Source: Albidovulum sp.
Lineage (GTDB): Bacteria > Pseudomonadota > Alphaproteobacteria > Rhodobacterales > Rhodobacteraceae
DNA length: 61,669 nt
Assembly (NCBI GenBank): GCA_028823855.1
Contig: JAPPFL010000028.1
Location: 1 to 61,669, forward strand
Direction: 5' to 3'
Shown here: positions 46,378-54,891 of the stretch, piece by piece
How positions within the stretch are numbered: the first letter of the stretch is position 1
How the letters are laid out: every line of letters begins with the position of its first letter
Position numbers and translations under genes: made by a program
The notes under the pieces: model-generated
Told to the model about the DNA's origin: nothing
The model's input: only the letters and a program-made list of their open reading frames with translations
Database searches by the model: none

Positions 46378-47512
46378 TTTTTAACCTCCGATTCGCCGAT
46401 TTCGCGACTTTAACGACTCGGCTTCGGCGACGCTACTTGATCAAAATTCAAAGGATCGAGCTTCCTCGCTAACTGATCAAGTTAACTGCCGATCGACTGA
46501 CTGAGCTTGTTATTCGTTGACGTTAGCATGCCGGGCCATCGCTCATTAAACTTATCAGTCGAGCGTCAAGCGGAGAATGGTTCACCTTTCGAATTAAACG
46601 GAGAAGCCCTGGTGGCTAAATCCAATTCAAGCAGTTTTCGATAAAGTTGTTTAGCAACTAGCTTCTGAACAAAGATGTTTTTTAAGTGAATTCAGCTCTG
46701 TCCCTAAATTTAGAAGAACCTGTTTTTCCCGGTAGTGGAGCCGGCAAACCGGAACGAAGATCGAGCACTGAATGCCGGGCGAACTTCGCGGTCGTAATTT
46801 TGCGACAGGATAGTCGTCCGGAGCACTGGGATTCCCAAGGGAAAACAAAGGACGATCTCGGCGACCCATTCGATTCGCGACAAGCGCAGTACCCGGGAGC
46901 CGCTTGATTTGCCCGACTAGGCGCTATGCCGGATGCGATGCAGTGGCTTTGATTCCGTTTTCTTCGTAAAAAGGCCAAGCGGGCACTGCCCGACAAACTT
47001 AGAGAGCAAGTTGCGGGGCCTTGCGTAGCTCTTGGCCATGATTTCGCCAACCGGCAGCTAAGGGCGGGCTCGTCGCGCTTCGCGTGCGGTATCGCCGAAT
47101 TGATATGCACGAGCCCGGATTCCGGCGATCCATTTGGCGGCCTTCGAACTGCCCCAACCCCAAGGATTTCGATCGCATGCCGGATTCCCGGAGCCGCGAC
47201 GAAACTAGCGGCTCTGTTGGGGAACCTGCGGAAAGCCGCGTATAAGGTGGTCTGGAGTCGCGAATCATTTCAATTGATCCTACCGACGCGCAAAACGAAA
47301 AACGCGCCAAAATCTCGCGTAAATTGCCGAATCGCGGCAACGGTTCGCGCATCGCGTTTTCGAGCGAAACTGATTGGCGATTCCGACGCAAAGAGTGAGC
47401 GGGCCCGGGGAATTTGATTCAACGCGAGACGAAAGAGCCCGTTTTCGAGAAATTTCCGGTGAAAAACTTGCCGGCAAATTCACGGTCCGATTGGGGCTAG
47501 GAATGCCTACGT
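46378..47512. other. Gap between the fusion gene and the microcompartment operon
   Basis: About 1.1 kb without a recognisable gene. It lies upstream of the fusion gene and downstream of the last microcompartment gene, so it should contain the fusion gene's promoter and the operon's 3-prime end. I could not find a convincing terminator or promoter; short frames here have no family motifs. Confidence 0.35.
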
Positions 47513-48190
47513 TCAGGGATTTCTTCTCTTGCGCGAACCGGTTGGAATTTTTACGGGGGCGTCCGGCCGCCGACCGTCGATCTTCTCCAAGGTGGTTTCT
47601 ATTGCGATTCGGGCACGTTCCAGTTCGTCGGCGCTCCCGGACAGGAATACCCGGCCGGTCGCGCCCATCATCTGCACGTCATTGATGACCGCTCCGGGCG
47701 CGGCGCGCTCCGCCTCGTTCGCTGCGGCGCAAGCGAAAAGAGCCGGCGCAAGTTCGTAAAGCAGCAGACTGGTTCCGGGAACCAGTATCGACGCGTCACG
47801 CGATCTATTTAGAATTATCGCATGCTGGTCGGAAATATTCTCGATGATGTCTACGAATAGCGTTGAGGGCGCAAACTGGTCCTTAGGCGACGCGCCTATT
47901 CCGTCGAGAATTGCCTGGCCCGCCTCCTCGATTTCGGAGCGGTCCGATGAGTGCAATTCCAGAAGCCCGAATTGACGCTCGGTAAATAGGATTCCCGGCT
48001 CCATATTCGGAGCCGCCTTTAGAGCTAGGTCCGTTATTCTATGAATCGAAAGAGATGGGGCGACCTCGACAATGAGGCTGTTCTGGCCGACAAAGGGAGG
48101 ATAGCCACGCGCCCGCAGCGGCGAACTCAAATAAGCCGCAAACTGCGGCTGCAGGTCGAATATAGGCAAATAGACCCTGAGTTCGGTCAT
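47513..48190 (-). CDS. BMC-T shell protein (tandem BMC domains), copy 2
   Basis: This trimeric shell protein of a bacterial microcompartment has two BMC domains, about 225 residues from the ATG at 48190. The other BMC-T here starts M-A-E-L-R and this one M-T-E-L-R, which supports that start over a TTG at 48229. Domain 1 includes IHRITDLALKAAPNMEPGI and FTERQFGLLELHSSDRSEI; domain 2 includes ISDQHAIILNRSRDASILV and MMGATGRVFLSGSADELERA. A basic C-terminal tail (about 25 residues) extends beyond the fold. BMC-T trimers often form gated pores for larger metabolites. It is the last gene of the operon, 46 bp after BMC-H. Confidence 0.85.
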   Translation of the reverse strand: MTELRVYLPIFDLQPQFAAYLSSPLRARGYPPFVGQNSLIVEVAPSLSIHRITDLALKAAPNMEPGILFTERQFGLLELHSSDRSEIEEAGQAILDGIGASPKDQFAPSTLFVDIIENISDQHAIILNRSRDASILVPGTSLLLYELAPALFACAAANEAERAAPGAVINDVQMMGATGRVFLSGSADELERARIAIETTLEKIDGRRPDAPVKIPTGSRKRRNP

Positions 48191-48236
48191 TAAATGCGCC
48201 CTGGCTTGCTCTTGATCTTCCCCCTTCAAGATAGCG

Positions 48237-48512
48237 CTAAGTACCGAAATGGTCGCCGAGATCGCCGTGCGGCCTCGGAATTACGTGTACCGCGACGACT
48301 TCGCCTATTCCGTTTGCCGCCTCTGCGCCCGCTTCGGTCGCGGCCTTAACAGCGCCTACGTCGCCTCGGATCAAGACCGAGACGAGGCCGCCGCCGACTT
48401 CGTTTTTCGAGACGATTTCTACGTTCGCGGCCTTTACCATTGCATCTGCTGCGGCAAGCGACGGAACGAATCCGCGCGTTTCGATCATGCCAAGTGCTGA
48501 ATTTGCCATCAT
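48237..48512 (-). CDS. BMC-H shell protein (PduA/EutM-like hexamer)
   Basis: This is the main facet protein of the microcompartment shell. It has 91 residues with the single-BMC-domain pattern: [40 protein letters not shown] and a short C-terminal segment ending [14 protein letters not shown]. The IPRPH end is highly typical of PduA/EutM-type hexamers. Either of two adjacent ATGs (48512, 48509) follows the AAGGAGA site. It is the only BMC-H gene in the window and must form most of the shell. Confidence 0.95.
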   Translation of the reverse strand: MMANSALGMIETRGFVPSLAAADAMVKAANVEIVSKNEVGGGLVSVLIRGDVGAVKAATEAGAEAANGIGEVVAVHVIPRPHGDLGDHFGT

Positions 48513-48538
48513 ATTTCTCCTTGAGCTGGCATATAGTG

Positions 48539-48775
48539 CTATTCGTCAATTGAACCAATTATCAGAGCGTCGATCGGAGCCTTAACGTTGGGAAAATGCG
48601 ATGCCGCTACTGATCCCTGCGTAACGAGCACGGCTTCGCCTTCGGCGCAGCCGATGATGTCGAGAGCCACGACTGTTCCGCCTCCTTCCGATTCCACTTC
48701 CAGCAACGCTCCGTTCGGAATCGTTTCAATATTCTTCGTCGACCACACTCTTCCCACGACTCTCCCCCGGATCAT
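48539..48775 (-). CDS. BMC-P shell protein (EutN/CcmL-like pentamer)
   Basis: This pentameric protein closes the vertices of the polyhedral shell. The 78-residue protein has the family pattern: [17 protein letters not shown], a central [20 protein letters not shown] and a C-terminal [12 protein letters not shown]. Its ATG overlaps the stop of the upstream gene by four bases. BMC-H follows 26 bp downstream. Confidence 0.95.
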   Translation of the reverse strand: MIRGRVVGRVWSTKNIETIPNGALLEVESEGGGTVVALDIIGCAEGEAVLVTQGSVAASHFPNVKAPIDALIIGSIDE

Positions 48776-49218
48776 GCCGACATCCTCTCGAGTTTGATTC
48801 CCGCCTTTCGAAGGGCGTCAAGCGCAAGAGGGGTCACTCTAACGCCCTTCGCCACTCGGACTCGCGATGCGGAATCTGGAAGTTTCCTGATTTCCTTCTC
48901 CGTAATCAATCCCGATTCGAAGCTGGCTATCTCGCTTTCGAGCATCCGCCCGGCTTGCCCTAGATTTTGGCGCTTTGGCATAGGTTCGTCGTCCTTGCCC
49001 ATCTTGAAAACGTGGCGACCAGTTTCGATCGCCTTTCGTGAACCAGGGTCGGCGCACAATGCCAAAAGACGCCGCACGAATTTCGCAAGATCTTGATCGG
49101 ACCCAATTCGCACTCTTTCCTCAATTACTTGCGGCCGGCCCGTGGCGGAATCGGCGCCTACCTTGGCCAGTTCTTCACGCAGGATTGCGCGAATCGCGAT
49201 CCTTAATTCATCCGGCAT
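48772..49218 (-). CDS. Microcompartment-associated protein of unknown function with encapsulation-like N-terminus
   Basis: A 148-residue protein encoded between BMC-T and BMC-P, starting at the ATG at 49218, four bases after the BMC-T stop. The first 20 residues (PDELRIAIRAILREELAKVG) form an amphipathic helix of the type that targets cargo into shells and resemble the C-terminal peptide of the aldehyde dehydrogenase in this operon. A second segment (DLAKFVRRLLALCADPGSRK) is helical. The end, RVTPLALDALRKAGIKLER, resembles the TPxAxD-type segment of several microcompartment-linked proteins such as EutT-like ones. No enzyme motif is visible. It may organise cargo or link it to the shell; the function is unknown. 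Confidence 0.7.
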   Translation of the reverse strand: MPDELRIAIRAILREELAKVGADSATGRPQVIEERVRIGSDQDLAKFVRRLLALCADPGSRKAIETGRHVFKMGKDDEPMPKRQNLGQAGRMLESEIASFESGLITEKEIRKLPDSASRVRVAKGVRVTPLALDALRKAGIKLERMSA

Positions 49219-49222
49219 CGGA

Positions 49223-49834
49223 CTAGAAAGCTCCCTTGGCTCGCAATGCGCCTTCCGCCGCCTCCCTGGCGTTTCGGACTTCGGCTTCGTCTCCGGCAAG
49301 GTATAGCCGTCCATTCGCGCCAATCATTCTGTAGTCAATCACTTTGATGTTTGAAGCCTTTTCCGCCTCATTGCAGGCAAGAATCGTATAAGAAGCCGGT
49401 CTGCATTCCAGAAGATACATACTTTCGCCCGCAAGGATCATCGAGCCGAGCTTGTTGCGGTTGATCAGAAACGCATGCTGGCGGTCGACTCTGGTAACGG
49501 TTTTCGAACCGAGTATCGCCGGCGATGTGGCGTCTTCTTCCTCTGCGCCCAAGGCGTCCAGTACCGCCTGCGCCCCGGCCTTGACTTCGGCGGTGGAAGA
49601 CGAATGAAATTCGAGATAGCCGAACTGTCGTTCGACGACCAGGAGTCCCGCTTTGACGTCCGAACCCTTCAGCGCGATATCCGTAAGAGACTCGATATCC
49701 ATTCCCGGCGCGACTTCGATGATCTGAGCAGCCATATTGCGACGAGGCAGGCTGCCTCGCATCCACGATGCTACATAGGCAAGCGTCTGCGGCTGCAATT
49801 GATCGATAAAAATGAAGGAGCGAAGTTCGGCCAT
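49223..49834 (-). CDS. BMC-T shell protein (tandem BMC domains), copy 1
   Basis: A 203-residue tandem-domain shell protein of the same subgroup as that at 47513. Domain 1 has IESLTDIALKGSDVKAGLLV and VERQFGYLEFHSSSTAEVKA; domain 2 has VTRVDRQHAFLINRNKLGSM and MIGANGRLYLAGDEAEVRNA. It lacks the basic tail of the second copy. The gene lies three bases after the aldehyde dehydrogenase stop. Two divergent BMC-T proteins of one subgroup suggest either mixed trimers or two pore types. Confidence 0.88.
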   Translation of the reverse strand: MAELRSFIFIDQLQPQTLAYVASWMRGSLPRRNMAAQIIEVAPGMDIESLTDIALKGSDVKAGLLVVERQFGYLEFHSSSTAEVKAGAQAVLDALGAEEEDATSPAILGSKTVTRVDRQHAFLINRNKLGSMILAGESMYLLECRPASYTILACNEAEKASNIKVIDYRMIGANGRLYLAGDEAEVRNAREAAEGALRAKGAF

Positions 49835-49837
49835 GCC

Positions 49838-51403
49838 CTACCCCTTCAGAACCGCCCTAAGTTCTTCGGCGATTATTCTTCTTAGTTCCTCCCGGTCGAT
49901 CCCGCCCGCTGCGACATTTCCAACCGGCGGCGCGCGGTATCGGGATTTGCCGGGTACGCCGTCCTCCGGAGCTTGGGGAAGCGGACCCTCGAATCGCGCG
50001 GAAACCCCGTCATAGTTTCCGAATGCTTCGGAATTCTCGGAACTGTAGGCGAGTTTTGTCCAATGAACGAGATGCTGCGGGCCGATGTTTTCGCCGATTG
50101 AACTGCGTCCGAAATACCCTGTGCCGACAGTGAATGACGGCGCCAGATGGGTACCGAACCCGGCTGCGCCCTGCGAACACGGAGCGTTGACGACGACCCG
50201 GTAGGACTCCACCGAGCACGCGAAATCAAAAGCGGCTTGCTCATCGGACGCGTGCACCGCCGCCGTGTGTCCCGCGCCGGCGAGTCGCAAGACCGCTCTC
50301 GCCTGCGAGATGGCTTGGGGCCTGTTTTTCGCGACATGATAGGCAAGCACCGGGCAAAGTTTTTCTTTGCTGAGTTCTTCTTCGACGCCGATTTTCGAAA
50401 TCGGGGCGACCAGAATCCTTGTTGCCCGCCGGACGCTGATTCCTGCCTGATTCGCGATCCACCCGGCATCTCTACCGATTGCCTCTACATTGAACCCGCC
50501 CGCATGGAAAAGGAATCGCCGCAGCCTCTCGGTTTCATCTTCCTCGCAGAAGTGCGCGCCCTTGCTTTGCAGCGCGCGACGCAGCCGAGGATCCACTTCG
50601 GGCAACGTAATGAGCACGCTTTCATTGGTGCAAAGTACCGAATTGTCGAAGCTCTTGCTTTCGACTATTCTATCCGAAGCCTTGCCTAAATCCGCAGAAG
50701 AATCGACGAATACGGGAGCATTTCCCGGACCGACGCCGATCGCGGGATTCGAAGACGCGTAGGCAGCTCGCACCATTGCCGAACCGCCGGTCGCGAGGAT
50801 GACCGACGTTTTAGGCGATTGCATGAATTCGTTCACGAGAGGTATCGAAGGATCCTCTAGCACCTGAATGCAGCTGGCGGGAGCACCGGCCTCCGAAGCG
50901 GCGGAGGAGAGAGCGGCCGCGGCCGCGACGCAGCAATTCTTGACGGCGGGATGAGGAGAAATCACGATTGCGTTCCGGGTCATCATCGCCAGCAATATCT
51001 TGTAATTGAGCGTGGAAATCGGATTTGTGGATGGCGTTAGAGCGAAGATCACTCCCGCCGGGCGCGGGATCTCGACGATCTTTTTTTTCTCATCTATGCG
51101 CGGGTTTACATAGTCGTCTTCGCGATAGTATCCAACTAGCGGCATAGCCGTCAGCTCATTCTTGATGCGCTTATGGGCGACCACTCCGAATCCGCTTTCC
51201 TCAACTGCAAGCTCGGCAAACCGGGACGCGCCTTCATGAGCTGCGGCGGCAACCGAATCGACAACCCGCATAGTGGCATTTCGGTCAAATCTCTCGAAAA
51301 CGTGCGACGCCCATTTCGCGTTTTCCAGCATAACGTCGGCGCGCCCGCGAAGCGCTGCGGCCGAACGCGAAATATCGACAAGATTCCTAATTTCGGCTTT
51401 CAT
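49838..51403 (-). CDS. CoA-acylating aldehyde dehydrogenase with C-terminal encapsulation peptide
   Basis: This cargo enzyme oxidises an aldehyde to acyl-CoA with NAD and CoA. It has 521 residues from the ATG at 51403, which overlaps the previous stop (TGATG). Catalytic Cys258 lies in FDNSVLCTNESVL; VIFALTPSTNPISTLNYK and SVILATGGSAMVRAAY mark the PduP/EutE-type fold. After a Pro-rich linker (PLPQAPEDGVPGKSRYRAPP) the last 20 residues, GGIDREELRRIIAEELRAVL, form an amphipathic helix typical of encapsulation peptides. By comparison with the mycobacterial system its substrate may be propionaldehyde. The recycling enzymes often found beside such enzymes (PduL-type transacylase, alcohol dehydrogenase) are not in this locus. 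Confidence 0.93.
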   Translation of the reverse strand: MKAEIRNLVDISRSAAALRGRADVMLENAKWASHVFERFDRNATMRVVDSVAAAAHEGASRFAELAVEESGFGVVAHKRIKNELTAMPLVGYYREDDYVNPRIDEKKKIVEIPRPAGVIFALTPSTNPISTLNYKILLAMMTRNAIVISPHPAVKNCCVAAAAALSSAASEAGAPASCIQVLEDPSIPLVNEFMQSPKTSVILATGGSAMVRAAYASSNPAIGVGPGNAPVFVDSSADLGKASDRIVESKSFDNSVLCTNESVLITLPEVDPRLRRALQSKGAHFCEEDETERLRRFLFHAGGFNVEAIGRDAGWIANQAGISVRRATRILVAPISKIGVEEELSKEKLCPVLAYHVAKNRPQAISQARAVLRLAGAGHTAAVHASDEQAAFDFACSVESYRVVVNAPCSQGAAGFGTHLAPSFTVGTGYFGRSSIGENIGPQHLVHWTKLAYSSENSEAFGNYDGVSARFEGPLPQAPEDGVPGKSRYRAPPVGNVAAGGIDREELRRIIAEELRAVLKG

Positions 51404-52674
51404 CAGGCGGCCCACTTTCGGCTGCCCTTGACCTCGTCGCGGGCGAGGCCTACGGCTATTTCTACGCGGCGAACAAGGTCTTCGGCGTCCGCCTGGGAAA
51501 GGAGCAGTCCAGGCTTGAACTGCAAAACGCGCGGATCCAGAGTGGAGAAAATCGCCCAAACCCCATTAGCGTAAAGATGCTTCATGACCGGCTTGGCTCC
51601 TTCGGGATGGTCGAATTCCAACCCCATGATGACGCCGTGCTGTCGGATCCCCGCAAAGAAATCCGAGTATGCGCTCTTGATCCTGTCAAGCCCGGAGCGC
51701 AGAAAATCGGAATTGAATCTTACCATGGCTCGAACTTCTGGACGCTGTACGATTTCCAGAACCTTCATCGCGACGACGCAGCCAAGTTCCGCACCGCCCA
51801 TGGTAGACATATGAGCGAAACCGTCCTGCTGCAGCCACCCGCCGCATTTTTCGCTGATTTGAACGCAGGCTATGGGATACATTCCGCCCGATATTCCTTT
51901 TCCGGTAACCAGAATGTCGGGTTCAACGCTGTATTTCGTAATGCCCCACATTTCTCCGGTTCGCATCAATCCGGTCTGAACTTCGTCCGCAATGAATAAG
52001 GCCCCGTATTTTTCGCAAAGCGACTTAACGGATGGCAGATAGCCTTCATTCGGCATCGGGAAGCCGTAGGTCGCCGGGATCGTTTCGATAATTACGGCGG
52101 CGGCCTCCCGATCCTTGAGCGCTTCTTCCATCGCCGTTAGATCATTGAAGGGAACTTGCACGAATTCTCCTTCCCTGTCTTCGGATAGGAAAATCTTGGA
52201 GAATCGCTCGTCGCCCGTTTTCACGGCTAGGCCGGTGTGGCCATGATAGGCCTTTACTATCGAGACGATCTTGCGTTTTTGGCTAGCGTGCCGCGCCGTC
52301 TTTATTGCAATGTCGATGGCTTCTCCGCCGCCGGATCCGAACGCCGTATACTTCATGTCAGGCGTAGGTGCGCATGCCGCGAGGGCTTCGGCCAACGCCG
52401 TTCGAGCCAAGGCGGGAAAATGGTGGTTTCCCATGTCGAACCGCTCGGCGCCTGCTTTGAGGACCTCCACCAGCTCCGGGTGCCTGTGACCCAGATTGTA
52501 GGTGCCGCCATTCAAGTGAACGTCGATCAATCGGCGTCCGTCCATGTCGAAGAGATAGTATCCCTCCCGCCTGTCAATCACGAGGTCGACGCCCATGTCT
52601 TGCCAGTCCTGGGTCTTCTTGGGATTCCAGAATTCTCTAGAGCGTTCCAGAAATTCGAGTTTGGCTTGGCTCAT
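51403..52674 (-). CDS. Class III aminotransferase-like enzyme, probable amino-alcohol-phosphate phospho-lyase
   Basis: This PLP enzyme has 423 residues from the ATG at 52674 (the frame stays open far upstream but without homology). The PLP Lys259 lies in DILVTGKGISGG; DEVQ (230-233) and YHGHTG (143-148) complete the cofactor site. In AAUM/RMM operons of actinobacteria a protein of this class sits between kinase and aldehyde dehydrogenase and eliminates phosphate and ammonia from 1-amino-2-propanol phosphate to give propionaldehyde. That role is inferred from position; a true transaminase is also possible. A 386-bp gap separates it from the kinase gene, longer than any other spacing in the operon. 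Confidence 0.85.
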   Translation of the reverse strand: MSQAKLEFLERSREFWNPKKTQDWQDMGVDLVIDRREGYYLFDMDGRRLIDVHLNGGTYNLGHRHPELVEVLKAGAERFDMGNHHFPALARTALAEALAACAPTPDMKYTAFGSGGGEAIDIAIKTARHASQKRKIVSIVKAYHGHTGLAVKTGDERFSKIFLSEDREGEFVQVPFNDLTAMEEALKDREAAAVIIETIPATYGFPMPNEGYLPSVKSLCEKYGALFIADEVQTGLMRTGEMWGITKYSVEPDILVTGKGISGGMYPIACVQISEKCGGWLQQDGFAHMSTMGGAELGCVVAMKVLEIVQRPEVRAMVRFNSDFLRSGLDRIKSAYSDFFAGIRQHGVIMGLEFDHPEGAKPVMKHLYANGVWAIFSTLDPRVLQFKPGLLLSQADAEDLVRRVEIAVGLARDEVKGSRKWAA

Positions 52675-53060
52675 TCCGTCGCTCCGACAGCCAATTTCGG
52701 AGTCAATGAATATGAGTATAAATTCGCCTTTTCTTGACAATCGGACGCAGCGAATTGACAATTGGTCGACAACGATCGCCGCTTGCGCGGAACAGGCGGC
52801 CAAATCGGATCGGCCGGTTAAGCCATTGTTCCCCTCGTAAAAACGACGCGCCAATCCGATATCCAAGCCCTTGGATTTTCGAGCATTTTCATTCGCCCGC
52901 TTCGGCTTGCCGGACCCGGCGAAATGCCGGCAAGAGTTCCTGCTAGATTGCGCCGGGCAACCTTTTTGCGCTTGTCTTTGAACGAGAATCGTCACTCGGT
53001 GCAGGTGCTCGGCAAAGAAGCTATTTGCAACGTCGGCCGGATTAAGATGCGCGCCGGCTT
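52675..53060. other. Untranslated stretch inside the microcompartment operon
   Basis: This 386-bp gap lies between the kinase and aminotransferase genes. The aminotransferase frame stays open through it on the minus strand, but the sequence is Arg/Gly/Ser-rich and not protein-like. An internal promoter for the enzyme-and-shell half of the operon may lie here (a TTGTCA with AT-rich sequence downstream near 52730 on the minus strand is weak evidence). It could also be the remains of a lost gene. Confidence 0.35.
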
Positions 53061-54065
53061 TTAGCCGAATTGCGAAAGATAGGCTTCCGCGAGCTCCGCA
53101 GTCACATCCGCGAATCTCGGGGCGAGTTCCTGCGGTTCGGGAGCCTCGATGTGGCTGCCGATCCACGCCAGCAATGCCAGTCTGCGAAGCATCACGAAAC
53201 TGTCGATCTCCGATTCCTCCGCTTCCGGGAGCGGACGCGCCTTGCGGTAACCCTTCACCCAGGCGGACTTTAGCTCGGGAATTTGGGGATGGTCTTCTAT
53301 GAAAGAAATTCCCGTGGCGAAATCGTACAAATACCACCCCCATCCGCAATCATCGAAATCGATCAGCCAAGTCCTGTCGCCCTCGATAAGAAGGTTTGCA
53401 AGCCGCATGTCGGCATGAATCAGGCCGTACCGGTCCTGCCCCTTTCCGAACTTTGTCAATCTATCGACCACGGTTGATTCAAGTTTTTGAAGAAGCTTCG
53501 AAATTTCCGGCGTTACATTCGGCGCATCCCGCCAGTATCCCCAAGTCGGGTCCGAACCGAAAATCGCATCGAGATCCCAAGTCAATCTTTCAAAGGGTTC
53601 CGGTCTCTTCCAACTAATGGAATGCACGTGGGTTCGCGCGGCAATTTCGCCAAGCTCTTCGAAAGGCGCTTTCAAGTCTTGCGATTCGTCCGGTTCGTGG
53701 CCTCGGGCAAACTCGAACATGACCATGAACCGGGGCCCGGGAAGCGGATCGACTATTCCCGATTGAACAGCTTTGCCGTCTTTTCCGATCATGTATCCCG
53801 GCGTTAAGACTTCGCCCGCCTCGCCGAGCGCCTGCGACCATTCGAGCTCGCAGTAGATCGCTCGTTCGGTGTGGTAGTCTTCGCGATGAACCCGCAATAT
53901 CGACTTGAATTCGTCCGGGCCCTCTACGAGATATGTCGAGTTTTCTGATACGTTTATGAGGCGGGCTCGGGACCCGTTCGGAACGTCCCAAAGTTCGAGG
54001 GAATTGTTCGCCAGCGTTTCCAAATGCTTCGACAATTCCGCAAGAGGCATCTCGTTCTTCGCCAT
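53061..54065 (-). CDS. APH-family kinase, probable amino-alcohol kinase
   Basis: This small-molecule kinase of the aminoglycoside phosphotransferase/choline kinase fold has 334 residues, with AGGAG before the ATG. The catalytic loop is HADMRLAN (217-224, base Asp219) and the metal-binding motif IDFDDCG (235-241). In the mycobacterial AAUM system the kinase of this family phosphorylates (S)-1-amino-2-propanol with ATP, and the position beside an SDR and class III enzyme matches. I see no encapsulation peptide at either end, so it may work outside the shell. Confidence 0.85.
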   Translation of the reverse strand: MAKNEMPLAELSKHLETLANNSLELWDVPNGSRARLINVSENSTYLVEGPDEFKSILRVHREDYHTERAIYCELEWSQALGEAGEVLTPGYMIGKDGKAVQSGIVDPLPGPRFMVMFEFARGHEPDESQDLKAPFEELGEIAARTHVHSISWKRPEPFERLTWDLDAIFGSDPTWGYWRDAPNVTPEISKLLQKLESTVVDRLTKFGKGQDRYGLIHADMRLANLLIEGDRTWLIDFDDCGWGWYLYDFATGISFIEDHPQIPELKSAWVKGYRKARPLPEAEESEIDSFVMLRRLALLAWIGSHIEAPEPQELAPRFADVTAELAEAYLSQFG

Positions 54066-54092
54066 TTCAGACTCTCCTGACGAAATAGGAAT

Positions 54093-54875
54093 TCAAATCT
54101 CGTCGATCGCTTCGAGCGATTCCGGAATGATCTGCCCGCCGTCGACGACGATCTGCTGCCCGGTAATGTAGCTTGCTTCATCCGACGCGAAAAACAGCGC
54201 CGCGTGGCCTATGTCCTCGACATCGCCGAGTCGCTTGAGCGGAATCGAGGCGGCCATCGTTTTCAGATAGTCTTCGCCGAGGTCCTGCAGACCCTCGGTA
54301 TAAATATTTCCGGGCATTACCGCGTTGATCGTCGTCCCGTAGCGAGAAAGTTCCATGGCGGCCGTCTTCAGAAAACCGAGTTGCCCTGACTTGGAAGCGC
54401 CGTAGTGCGACCATCCTGGAAATCCCGTCACGGGACCAGTTATGGACGATGTCAGAACCACCCTTCCCTTGCCCGCCCTTTCGAAAAATGGGATGCACGC
54501 CTTGACGCACAGAAATGCCGATTTCAGATTTGTCGCCAAGACCTGGTCCCATTCAGAAGGCTCCATGTCGACAATCTTGGTCTGCGGAAACGCGCCCGCA
54601 TTCGCGCACAGCACGTCGATGCCGCCGCTACGCGCCGCAACCGTTTCCGCCATCGATTTAACGCTTTCCCAATCCGACACGTCGCAGGGAACGTGGTACG
54701 CGGTTCCGCCGCACGCGCTCGAAATCTCGTCGCTAGCAACTTTCCCCGCCTCCTCGCCTCGCGACGCGATGGCAACGTTCGCGCCCTCGCGCGCGAAAAC
54801 CTTGGCGATACCGCGACCGATGCCCTTGGAGCCACCGGTTACGATTACAGATTTGCCTGTTACGGGTGAAAACAT
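54093..54875 (-). CDS. SDR dehydrogenase, probable amino-alcohol/aminoketone oxidoreductase
   Basis: This 260-residue classical SDR starts at 54875 after AAGGAGA. It has VTGGSKGIGRGIA (cofactor), CANAGAF, the catalytic Ser in VVLTSS, Tyr/Lys in YGASK and a normal end (SYITGQQIVVDGGQI). In AAUM loci an SDR interconverts aminoacetone and 1-amino-2-propanol; the same role fits here, but the sequence does not show substrate specificity. It lies directly after the second permease gene and 27 bp before the kinase gene, so it links importer and enzymes in one transcript. Confidence 0.88.
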   Translation of the reverse strand: MFSPVTGKSVIVTGGSKGIGRGIAKVFAREGANVAIASRGEEAGKVASDEISSACGGTAYHVPCDVSDWESVKSMAETVAARSGGIDVLCANAGAFPQTKIVDMEPSEWDQVLATNLKSAFLCVKACIPFFERAGKGRVVLTSSITGPVTGFPGWSHYGASKSGQLGFLKTAAMELSRYGTTINAVMPGNIYTEGLQDLGEDYLKTMAASIPLKRLGDVEDIGHAALFFASDEASYITGQQIVVDGGQIIPESLEAIDEI

Positions 54876-54891
54876 TTTTGTCTCCTTGCTT

